DNA from: Melastoma dodecandrum
Taxonomy: Eukaryota; Streptophyta; Magnoliopsida; Myrtales; Melastomataceae
DNA: 64,000 bases
Reading direction: 5' to 3'
NCBI GenBank assembly: GCA_029817715.1
Contig: JARUPY010000538.1
Coordinates: 3,596,001-3,660,000 of the forward strand
This document shows positions 38,901 through 50,200 of this stretch, piece after piece. Numbering within the stretch: position 1 is the stretch's first letter; every line of letters starts with the position of its first letter. The position numbers and the translations under genes are program-made. The notes beneath the pieces were generated by a model. The model searched no databases. It had not been told where the DNA came from and saw only the letters and a list, made by a program, of their open reading frames with translations.

Positions 38901-41900
38901 TTAGAGCCTTTTCAGCCCACAAGAGGAATCAGACAAGGGGACCCTCGATCACCCTACATTTACATCCTGTGCATAGAATTCCTGGATTACATAATTGAAA
39001 GTGAATGCCAATAAGGAAACTGGGGGAAAGTATCAGCAAGCCGAGGAGGCCCAACCTTCTCCCACCTATTCTTTGCTGATGACCTACTGTTTTTTGGGGA
39101 AGCTACCACAAAAAATGCAAGAGCAATTAAAAGAGTCCTGAGGAGATTCTTCAAACTGTCAGGGCAGCAAGTAAACCAGGAGAAGAACATAATTCTGTTT
39201 TCAGCCAATGTTAGCCAGAGAAGGGCAAGAAGAATCTCTAAAATAACAGGCTTCCAGACTACAAACAACCTAGGGACCTATCTAGGTTTTCCTCTTAGAT
39301 CAGGGGCGAGCAACAAGGGAAGGTACACATCTATTGTAGATAGGGTTAGGAATGCATTAGCAGGATGGCAGACAAAACTACTATCTAAAGCAGCTAGAAT
39401 AGCAGTAATCAAATTGGTGGCAGAAGCAATACCAGCATACCAAATCTCATGCATAAGCCTACCAAGGAAAATCCAGGAGGAATTGGACAGACTCTTTAGA
39501 AATTTTCTATGGGGATCCACAGAAGAAAAGAAAAAAAATGCACCTAGTCAACTGGGATCAGACAACAAAAAGGAAAGAAGAAGGAGGACTAGGGATTTTC
39601 AAGGCCAAGGACAGAAATAAGGCACTCCTTGGAAACCTGGCATAAGGAGATCAATGTAGGGCTAGGAGGCATCATAAGAAACCAGAAAGGAGAGTGGATC
39701 GGAGGCTACAACATCAGACATCCAAGTACAAATAGCCTCATAACTGAAGCTTTATCGCTAAATGAGGGACTGACCATTGCAAAGACCCTAGAAATTACCT
39801 ACTTGGCCATCCAGATAGATGCAAAAGTTCTACTACACTACCTCACAGGGGAACAACATCCTAACTCACTAATTACCCCTATTGTGGCAAAATGCAGACT
39901 GTTGTGCTGTGAGCTCAAGGATTACACCATATTCCACATCGTAAGAGAGAAAAACAAGGTGACGGACAAACTGGCTAAAGAGGCACTACTACAGGAGGAG
40001 CAATCAACCACATTCTTTAACCCTCCTGATCACATTATGAACCTACTACATCGGGATATTCCGTGTATCTGAATTGAATTGTAGTATGTAGCGTTGCACC
40101 TGAACGCGCATCCATCAATCAATCTCCCTTTTTACCAAAAAAAAATGAAGGTTTTCTCATGTTGTGAATCCTCAAGTAGCCAAAAAAACAAAAAGTCAAG
40201 GCGGAAAGACGTTACAAGAGTAGATTACTACAATTACGTATAGGAGAATCATATTTTTATATGCACCAAACTTCGACAGACATAAAATCAACTAAAATCA
40301 TCCTGATGAATTATCTGATGCATTGACACAGACAGGAAGTCACCAGTGTCCTCTCCATCGAGGGTTGGCTACCCAAGAAGATACCTTTAGCAGAAGATAG
40401 AGGTGAATAAGGAAAATTCGCAAGCCATTTCTTTGAAAATTATGACTTCTGACCTGTTATGGTAATAACATTTGTTTTAAAAGGTTTCTCAAAACAGCAC
40501 ATCAAGGCATGAATGACAATGGCAGTGTCTCCAGGTTTCAGACAATCATTATCTTCATCTGGTGGTTTCCAATTGAAAACCACTACGCAAACAGCATATA
40601 TATATATATCAAGTTATTTCATCAAAGAAACTGCCTCCCATAAAACGGGAGACGTTGTATACCATTTTTTAAGGACCGCCATGCACAAGCGGGCAAATCA
40701 AACATGCTATCTGAAAGTGCAGCCAGAGAAACCCATGCTCAAGAAAAGAAGGAACAGGCATTACATCTGAAAACAAAGGTTACGAGATAATTATGAACTG
40801 TGTAATCCATAAATTTAGTTGTAGTAAACCCATGCTACTATCCACAAGATGAGCAGGTGCATGGAAGACGTACTCCAAATGTGCAAGAGAGTAAAAGCTG
40901 GGTCCTGAATCCCAAGATCAAAGCCAACAAATGGTAGGCCAAGGACAAATCAGTAAGCCCATTCTTTTGAGAATGAAAAAGCTCGAAATCCAAAATGGGA
41001 AAATGAATTATCTGCAATATCTCAGTCAAACTCAATATTCTTTCCAGCAATAAGGCTTCACAATGAAATAAATGACAAGCTGAAAAGGAGAATATACAGT
41101 AACACAGACATACCAAGATGCCATCTCCTCGAGTGCAAATAGTAAACCGCCAACAGGGGCACGAAAGGCAGCGGCAATACCAGCAGCAGATCCAGAAGTC
41201 ACAAGATCTCGCCTATCTCTATCATTTTTGAAATAACGAAGCCATCTCCATGTCAACCGATGCTTTCTAGATCCACCTTGGCCAAGCCATGCAGCAATGC
41301 ATGCACCCGTGTGTACCATCGGCCCAGCTTTCCCAATAAAAAGGGACCCAGAAACTGCAGTCACGCTTCCTACAATCTGTTAAGTGGGCCAGCAAGCTCG
41401 TAAACAAGGCCGCCACAAACTCTGGAAATAAGTCTTTAGTTTTTAACTAGATAAGAGTTGTGCCGCAAAACAGAGGAAAAACTTCCAAATAAGCACATCT
41501 GGTGGCATAAAATGAACAAACGGAATTAAGAAAAAGAAATATTCGGTAGTGTCACATTCTATAATAATGTGCCACAGTAGAAAGTTTCATTCTGGGGTGG
41601 GATTGGATGGATCTACACAACCTACCCAAGCTCACTCCTGCCGTAATTCTCTAATAGACAACAACTATAACCATTACATCAGAGAAACCCAGCAATAACG
41701 ACAACACTCCGCCGAATACAGCAGATAATGTTACCTTGACGACCAATGTCTTCAACGAAAATATTCCGGGCGTATCCACGCCATTCAAGTAAGCCTTAAC
41801 TTCTGGAATACCCGAACCGGCGGAGGCAGGGGCAATGAATGCCGTGATGACGGCAGCAAACAAGGTGAGGACGAAATTGGAAACCGAGAAAACGACGAAA

Positions 41901-42360
41901 GCCATGGCGTACCTACGATAGGAAACCCCTCAAAGGATCGGATTCGGCAACAATTAACGCCGAACGAGGAGAGGAATCAATGGATGAATGTATGGGAATG
42001 ATGAGAAAGAGTGCGTTAGTAAAAAAAGGACCTGTTCAGGAGCATCATGTTTGAAGTGACGACGAACTTGATGCCAGCGATGTTCTCGACGGCGATGTTA
42101 TTGCAGAAACCGATGAGGCCGAGGATGCAGCCGAGGAGGAAGCAGAGGAGCCACTTCATTAGGGTGTACTGGAATATCTGGAGCTTCCCCCGGGACCTCC
42201 AGTCCTGCTTGAAGAACGCGTTCTCCGCAATCTCGTAGTCGAGGCTCTCGATCGGGCAGACGTTGGCCCCGACGATGGCCACCTGGGAGGTGGAGTTGAT
42301 CCCCGACCTGAGGGACGACGCCAGCAACGGACTCGTGAGCGCGAACGACTCCGGGTCCAT
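32929..42360 (-). CDS. CLC-G: CLC-g type chloride channel/transporter
   Basis: Exons in transcript order: 42360-42032, 41912-41735, 41376-41114, 35197-34928, 34826-33698 and 33063-32929; all splice GT-AG and in frame, giving 767 residues. The ATG at 42360 (MDPESFALTS) matches the usual length; one 20 codons upstream is possible. The product is a multi-span membrane protein with two C-terminal CBS domains (about residues 590-760), expected in the tonoplast. The selectivity loop is GSGIPEVKAYLNG, with Ser as in chloride-preferring CLCs rather than the Pro of nitrate-exchanging CLC-a. The gating-glutamate site reads GKAGPMVHTG, so Glu is Ala, which I recall as a CLC-g trait. The C-terminus (GILTRHDFMEEHILALHP) also fits CLC-g. 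Intron 3 spans 5.9 kb and contains an antisense LINE. Confidence 0.93.
35472..35486. repeat. Left target-site duplication of the LINE
   Basis: AAATGAAGGTTTTCT, repeated exactly at 40143-40157 after the A-rich tail. Confidence 0.9.
35514..36143 (+). pseudogene. LINE ORF1 (DUF4283 nucleic-acid-binding protein), truncated
   Basis: Starts at ATG 35514 (MDPLSRVSHPKNLPT). The DUF4283 region reads ELLPRYARWKMAIIVKPLGS and GPWSINGIFLTVRNWEP. A stop at 36141-36143 follows ALVWIRIIR; related sequence continues with shifts to about 36970. ORF1 proteins bind the element RNA. Confidence 0.8.
37015..40072 (+). pseudogene. LINE ORF2: endonuclease, reverse transcriptase, RNase H, inactivated
   Basis: Begins MKILIWNCRGASNSN, the typical endonuclease start, with LHSDHRPLLIEL further on (37667-37710). 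In-frame stops occur at 37120-37122, 37585-37587 and 37804-37806, and the frame changes near 38300. The reverse transcriptase runs from about 38304 (PTKAPGPDGLHP, RPISLCNTTYK, VDMSKAFDQLEW) to the catalytic FFADDLLFF near 39070. After the internal deletion the RNase H domain (39629-40072) reads LGGIIRNQKGEWIGGY, then VREKNKVTDKLAKEA and stops. It cannot make a complete protein. Confidence 0.85.
40143..40157. repeat. Right target-site duplication of the LINE
   Basis: Exact direct copy of 35472-35486. Confidence 0.9.
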
Positions 42361-44244
42361 TTCCCCTCCTCCTCCTCCTCTTCCTCCGCCATGGGCTTCC
42401 CTCGACTGCACCCTCTCCATCCTTCTACAAAGAATCGGGGTCGGAAGGAATTCCGCCGTTGATTGAATGGGGAGGGGCGACGTAGAAGACGACGGTGAGT
42501 AATGACCTCTCTTACTTACTTAATGAGATGTAAAAGCGCTTCTCACTTAAACCGCTTCTATAGCTTTTACCCACCCAACCCCGCTTCTATAACACGTCCC
42601 GGTCCAAATGTGGAGCAATGACCTCTCTTACTTAATGTGTGTTCTAAAATTAGGTGGTAAGAAGAAACGTCAATTAATACGGAGCGTTGCCGTCATCTTA
42701 TCCGAGGTTGAACTTATGTCGTTACTTTTCCTCGCTATTTAATTATTACTTTTTTTTTTTGGGGGGGGGGGAGGGGGCAGATTGGTCGGGAACTATTGTT
42801 TCTATTTTAGTTTATCACTTTCAGAATGGACGTACGTTTTCCTTTTTAATCGCCAGAGAATCTTAACGAGGATAATTTTTATATAATATATTTATATATT
42901 TTAATTTTCGGCATGGACATCGATATGTGCGCCGATATTTATTGCATTCTAACGAGGAGTACGTCGCCGTACCAAATTGAAACCGCGTGTCAACGTCGAC
43001 GCCCTGCCTGGCGTGCACGAGAGGTGACGGGGCAGTGTTGGTCCGGTTAAATCCTTGGAAATTTTGATATTTACCGGAAGGTAGGGGCACGTGACTGTTT
43101 CCGAGCCCAAACCAACTACCGGCAAAAAAATATCTCTGTACCGATTAATCTAAAAAATTTATAAAATACGAATTTAATTTTTAAAATCCTCAAAATATAG
43201 TTTGATGTCAAATATATAAATAAATAACAGTTCAAAATATCAAATTTATTTTTCTGTGGTGGAATTAGTGTTGTGATCTAAGATTCTGTATTTGGTAAAC
43301 TATCACAATCCACGACGACATCAACACCGCAATGGCTGTCGCTGTCCTGGACAATGATACTACTCCGAGCGAAGCTAAATAATATTTTTATCTAAGTGTT
43401 TTAATGTTGATATTCTTAAATAAAAATAGCAAAAATTTTTTTGTATAGGCCATCAGGCAAACTCGCAGTTATAAACTATAAGTTGTTTATGAATATTCAA
43501 AGAATAACAACTCGCTATTATAAATAATGAGGTCTTTGCTCTGTACTCACTATTTCAAATTACGAATTTAGAACGATAAACGGAAAATTTTAAAGTCGTT
43601 TTACGAACAAAAATAACAAAACTACACATTCTTGTCCGTCCATGAGGAAGGTGGTAACGGTATCCTCATCTGTTTTCGGACAAAACACAAAGCAAGTAAC
43701 AACAGATGGCGCATTGTTTTCGCTCCTTTATTTGTTTTTGGCACCATGGTTGAGGGAAGTTTCGTCTGGCTTTTGGTATTCGTAGCAAAACTCCCTTCCC
43801 CTACTCGGGGACAAACAATTAATTTGGCCTTTCCTTTAGTTGCGTTAAACGCCGAGGTTTTGTCATTCCTCCCTTCGAAACTTCGCGGGCTCATACAAAT
43901 GTTATTTTCATTGGCCAAAAATTTTATTCAATAAATATTTACTTTTTTTGGTGGTACTCCGTTGCCCTTTAGGGATCCTCGAAATATATGCTTCCATAAT
44001 TTCTTTTAAAGCCTATACGGGCTCAGCGCAGCCCAGCCTAACATGATTGATAATGAGTCTCCGGCCCAATAAAAGGACTTAATTAAAATAATTTAATACT
44101 TGTTAGACACTAATTTGAAAATTTAGTTCCGATTTCTTAAAAACGGAACCACACCCCCGTCCCAGTGGAAAAGAATAAACAAAGAACACCCCTCGGTCTC
44201 GCCGGCGACTTACTTTGAAGACCCTCCGCGGCTCCCGCCCGACA
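42361..44244. other. Divergent intergenic region between CLC-g and WDR11
   Basis: Holds the promoters of both genes, which are transcribed away from each other. GGCCCAATAAAAGG near 44052 may serve WDR11. A T-run/G-run lies at about 42750-42778. Overlapping open frames on both strands at 43622-43934 show no recognisable domain. Confidence 0.5.
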
Positions 44245-47200
44245 ATGTCAGTGGCCGTCGGGTCGTTGCCTCCGCAGCAGGGTCCGCCGTTTACCTCCAC
44301 TCTCCCCGGACCTCCTACCCGGAACAACTTCGGATCCATCGACCTCTCCCCCTCCGGCCTCCTCGCCTTCCCCGCCGGATCCTCCATCACCCTCGTCGAC
44401 TACTCCTCCCTCCAGCTCATCTCCACTGCCTCCCTCCATTCCCCTTCCTCCACCTCCCTCTCCCCCTTCATCACCTCCCTCCGTTTCCAGCCCCCTACTC
44501 ACCCTCAGATCCTCGAGTCCCCCGCTCCCCTCCTCCTCGCAGCCGGGGACCGACACGGCCGCCTCTTCCTCCTCGACCTCCGATCCCCCTCCTCTAGTCC
44601 TTTCCTCACGTTCCAATGCGACGCCGTCTCCCCCAATTCCGGCATCCAGGACATCTGCTGGATCGGCCCCTCTGTTGTCGCGGCTGTGTCCGGTTCCTCT
44701 CTTCTGTCTCTATTCTCGGCTTCCTCTGCGAGGTGCTTCTGGAAGTACAACGCGTCACCAGAGTACCTGTCGTGCATACGAAGTGATCCCTTCGACTGTA
44801 GGCACTTTCTTGTGGTTGGGTTGCGGGGGTTCCTTCTATCCGCGAAGGTTTTAGGAGAGAATGAGGGTGAAGTTGTGGTTAGGGAGATGCATGTTAGGAA
44901 TGACTGCAGCGAGTTATTGAAGCTGGAGAAGGATTCTAATGGGGGATCAGGTCCGGCATCGGCTGTATATCCAAGTTATGGGATCAGGCTGGCATTCTCG
45001 CCACGGTGGAAGCATCTTGTCTACATCACTTTCCCGAGGGAGTTGGTGATCTATGATTTGCGGTATGAAACTGCATTGTGCGCGGCAGCATTGCCCCGGG
45101 GCTGTGGGAAGTTTGTTGAGGTTTTGCCCGATCCAAACAAGGACTTCCTGTATCGCGTGCATTCTGACGGGCGTCTCAGTATTTGGAAACGAAAAGAGTA
45201 TATCAATTGTGCTCTAGTTTCTCTTTCTACTTATGAAGGGTAATCTGATGCCATGTAAATTGCATTAATGACAATTGGGTTTCATTATATAAGTGTTAGT
45301 CATACATAATTGTTTCCCTACCTTAACTTGTTCCTCGTTCCTCCAACCTAACATATTCTTATGGGATTTTTTGCATCCATGAAGTTTTGGATTGAGAACT
45401 CCCATTTTTCTTTATCTGGTTGGAAGTTTCTAGTTTTAATGGCCATTATCGAGCTGCTTTTTGGTTTGGAAAAATTTAAAATTTTTTAGTGTTATTATTG
45501 AGCGGCTTTGCTGGGGTGATGATCATGAGTTTGCTGAGTACTCATTCTCTCTCAGGGGAGAACAGGTCCATATTATGTGTTCTATGGAGGAGTTGATGCC
45601 TTCGATTGGCACAATAGTTCCTTCTCCTTCAGTTCTTGCTGCAGTGGTCTGTGAGTCGAATTCCACCCTCCAGAATGTGGCAAAGATTTACTGTGATGCA
45701 CCTGATACGCCTACCTCCAATGGGGACATCGATGATCCTTTTGATTTCAGCGATGATTCACTTCTTGTGTCAAAGACACGATTGATTTCTATCTCTGATG
45801 ATGGCAAAGTATGGAACTGGCTGCTAACTGCTGAGGGGACAATTTGAACAATGGAGCTAAAATTAACAACGGAGGTAGTAAAACAGTTCTAACGAATGAT
45901 GCTGACAGTATAAACACCATGGTTGAAGGAGGAACTACTGAATTGCTTCAGCAATCAGAAAAATTCACAAGCTTAAATAACATCTCTTCAAAACCATCTG
46001 GAATTGAAGGTGACATTGTCTTCAAGGTTGGTTAACGTTCTCAAATTTTTTCCCTCATTATATTGTTGCAAATGAAGGAAGGAATGAGTTAAAGTGTTGA
46101 AAAAGGCGTCTGCATTTGCCAGTTGACATTCTGGTTTACCTTGTACCTTCAATCACCTGTTCCTCCTCTGTTCTTTGTCCTTTACTACTTAGAAGCACTT
46201 CTCAATACTTGCTTATCTTTTTCGAAAATAAATAAAGCTTACCGTTTTATGCGCTGATTTAGGTCTCTATGGATGTAGAAGCACTTGAATGTTAGAAAGA
46301 AAATAAAGCTATTAGATTTTGGGATGAACATATGTGGGATGAACAGGGGTTTCGTGTTGCTTTGAAATCTTTTCACTTCGATGAGGATTCTTGTCTTAGC
46401 ACCACCACATAATACTCACTTGGGTATTTCTATTATATTTGAGCAAATGAGATGTCCTGTCAGAATAGGGTGGTCTTGATTCATGAGTGTATAGTACAAC
46501 TGGTATATTACTGCTTTTTTATTTTGGAGAGTTGTTTTTTTTTGTTGCCTGCACGGTATCAGAAGTTTCGTCCCGACTAATCGGGACTCGATCCGGATAG
46601 TACACCTTCCTTTGGTGGGCGAGTGTCCCGACAGGGGTGGCTGTACACGATAGGCTTCGAACCCGATACCTTCTTAAGCAAATCCAAACTACTTTACCAC
46701 TTGGACCAATCCCATGTTGGTGGAGTGTTGTTTTTGCTCCATGTTGTTATGAGATTAATACTAAAGAAGATGTTCCTGTTGCAGATGAGCTTAGTTGGGC
46801 AGCTTCAACTACTTTCATCTACGGTGACAATGCTTGCTGTACCATCCCCTTCTTTAACAGCTACTTTAGCTCGTTAGTACTGTCGCTCTGTTACTTCGTA
46901 TTTCTTTCCCTTTTACCAAGTTATGTTGCTCTCCATGTCATCACAATACTATTAATGCCACAATTGCTAATTGATTATGTCCCATCACTGATTTGGTCAA
47001 ATGCTAACTGTATTTTAGGTGGTGGGAATACTCCTGCTGTGGCAGTTTCTTTTGTGGTGCTAGGAACTCAGAGTGGGACAATTGATGCTATTGATGTTTC
47101 GGCTAATGCTGTTGCTGCAAGTTTTGCCGTTCATAATAATGTTGTCAGAGGATTGAGATGGCTTGGAAATTCTAGGCTTGTTTCCTTTTCCTATAGCCTG

Positions 47201-50200
47201 GTACTTGTGATAATTAATTTTATCTCTTGACAGATCTTTCAGTATTTTGCCCAACAACTCAATCTGAAAGCTCATAATCCATCTCTGTTGGTAAATTTAA
47301 AGAGACTTCCGACAATAGTTTGCTTTGAATGTTGATTAACTGATGTCAATGCTACCCATGTTTGCAAATATTTTATGCATTATGTAATATCTCGCCCTAG
47401 TCAGGAAGTACTTGTGCTCTGGGACAGGTTGGGTATTAGAATCCCACACTCTTAAGCTTGTTAGCGATGTACCTTATGACTGAGTACGGGCAAACCAATT
47501 TTGGATTGATTCAGACACATCCTGTTGATTAATGTTAGTGTTTTTTCAGGCAAGTGAAAAAACTGGAGGCTACACTAATAAGCTTGTCGTAACTTGTCTA
47601 AGAAGTGGTCTCAACAAACCATTCCGAGTCTTGAAGAAACCAGAACGGTCACCAATAAGAGCTTTACGGGCGTCTTCCTCTGGAAGGTTCACTCTTCACA
47701 TTTTTTATTTGTTTGTTTTGCTGTTTTGTATTGTTAGATTAAATTCCTTTCTAGCAAAACTTCTAAATAGTGGTAAACAAACAATGCTGTATAGGCTGCT
47801 GTCATCACACGAAGTGAAAAAGGAATACAAAATATAATGGAGACTACGTGTTGTGCCATTCGGTGATTGGTTGCATGAAACTCTATCGTGTGTTATCAGG
47901 GCAGGTACTTCTGGAACCATACTACGGTTGTTTGTTTAGACCACGGATCACTTGGAAGATGATAACTAATGCATTTGAGCAGTGTGAGCTGTTTCCCTTT
48001 AGACCAACAAGAGCTGCACATTATCCCAAATGCCCATTCTTTTGACCTATTCAAAGCCGTCTGCCCATGCTTATCTGGCCTCTAGTAATACTGTGAAAAT
48101 GGACATTAAAAAATGTGTGGCGTTTGGCATTTCATTTTGTGAAACATCTGAATCCGTATCTGTTCTCATTTTCGCTTAGCAATTGTTGTTTGGACTTTTT
48201 GGTGCGTGACCTCATTGGTGTGAATGAATTCATCGGACCAACATCAGTGTCTTTTTAACTCATTTTACCAAATAATTGCAGGTATCTTCTCATTTTATTT
48301 CGAGATGCCCCTGTGGAGGTATGGGCGATGACTAAAAGCCCCATAATGGTAAGTTAGCTCATGGTAATTGTCTAACTAATTTGGGGTTGATAATGAACGT
48401 TTTTTGGTTTGGCCTTTTGGGTGCTTGAATAGCTAAACCTATCAAATAGATAGCCAAGTATCTCGCAACTTGCAGCTAAACTTGTACCCTTTAATGCACT
48501 GGACCAGGACATAGCTTAGCTAGAACCATGTCGAGGAATTGTCAGTAATCCTTTCTTGATTATTTTGATGCAGATAACAATCAGCGGATTTATTTATTTT
48601 TGCTATGTTACTCTGCCTGGCAACTGAACTTTAGAATTCTTTTTGTGCCTATTTGCTTCAACCCCGTAATGCATTCTTTTAAATTTGTTTGTAGGTAAGA
48701 TCAAATAAATTATTTACTTGCTTTTGGTAAAATAATAGCATAGAGTGGTTAATAATGTCGTCTGGTTCTCCTATTGAGTAGTCTTATTCCTTATTTGGAA
48801 GATTAATTCTATTTCCTAGTAGCCACTAAAAGAGATAATATGACAACTAACAGGGAGAACTGTAATCATTTACTGGGTGATGATTCTCTTGATTTTAGGC
48901 ACTAATAATTTTCTCATCTGTGTAGATTAGATCATTAGCTCTCCCATTCACTGTTTTGGAATGGACTCTTCCAACAGTTCCAAAGCCATTTCAACTTCAA
49001 AAGCAATCATCGTTGCTGTCCAAAGATGAAGCTATTGCTGCAACAGTTGGGATGGCATCTCCAACTGCATCTGCTAGTAGGCACCTTTTTTCTTTTTTTT
49101 TTATCTTTTAGCTGCTTTATCTAGAAGATTACTTGATTTCGCGATAAGGGGCAACTAACTTACAGAACCAGAAGGTACCGATGGCTCACAAGATGATGCT
49201 TCGGAAAGTTTTTCATTTGCCCTGGCTAATGGTGCACTAGGAGTGTTTGAAGTTCAGGGGAGGAGAATCCGTGACTTCAGGTAGATATGACATTCTTTCG
49301 GTGGAGTCCTCTGTTATTGAATTTTTGCAATGTGTTTATGAAATATTATGTTCCTTACTGATTGATCTAAAGTAGTAGCATGTTGCCCTTGTTCTTTACG
49401 AAATTTGCTCGTTTTCCTTCCCCTGAATTGGATTTAGAAGGAAGATTTGGGCTTTCGAAGGCCGATTTTCCTTCAGACAAGGTTATGTTGCAAATGTAGT
49501 GTTTTCCGTAAGCTTTAGCCATTGCTATACTTTTGAAATAAGCTTTTACGTTACCACCATTGCTAGAGCAATATGGTCAGCTCTTGTGGAAATTTATCAT
49601 TGTCATTATCATCTATTGCATTTCTTTCCAGTTGCATTTCTCCCATCATTGTCATTTGGATGGGAGAAATTGAATTCTTTGAAGAATAATTTTACTGGAA
49701 ATACATGTTTTCCTTTTTATTTATCTCCCCCCCCCCCCCTAGAAAGCCTCCTTCACGCTGCCAAAATTGTTACCCAAAATTCTTGTCAAGAGATGATTCA
49801 GCGCCAGTTTACATTTTTTGTGTTGAAGATTCATCCTCATATGTTTTTAATTTTTAAAAATTGTCAGTTTAACGTGTTTTATTTTTATTATGAAGATATT
49901 AATAATTTCTTTGTAGACCTAAATGGCCCTCAGCTTCATTTGTCTCATCTGAAGGTTTGATCACCGCCATGGCCTATAGGTTGCCTCATGTTGTGAGTAC
50001 ATTTGTTATGTTTCTCTCTCTCTCTCTCTCTCTATGACTATTTTGAACAAAATGATGGTTTCAATTAATAACTGTGTAGCTACAAATTCTCAGGTAATTG
50101 GGGATAGGTCTGGAAGTATTAGGTGGTGGGATGTGACAACTGGCCATTCGTCCTCATTTAACACTCATAGGGAGGGAATAAGGAGGATCAAATTTTCGCC

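Larger units (their letters stand above)
35487..40142 (+). mobile_element. L1-type LINE inserted in CLC-g intron 3
   Basis: The element is flanked by exact 15 bp duplications and ends in a run of A residues (from 40137, merging with the duplication). It is on the plus strand, opposite to CLC-g. Coding order is a DUF4283-type ORF1, apurinic-like endonuclease, reverse transcriptase and RNase H, all interrupted by stops. The segment normally found between reverse transcriptase and RNase H (zinc-finger RVT region) is missing, the join lying near 39615-39650. It is presumably spliced out with the host intron. Confidence 0.9.

Noticed and set aside
43622..43934. Overlapping 98-100 codon frames on both strands
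   Set aside because: No domain, no splice context and AT-rich flanks; both cannot be genes and neither has support.
46640..46720. Possible tRNA gene on the minus strand with a GGTTCGAA box
   Set aside because: No cloverleaf or acceptor stem can be drawn; the A tail and flanking duplication show a SINE.
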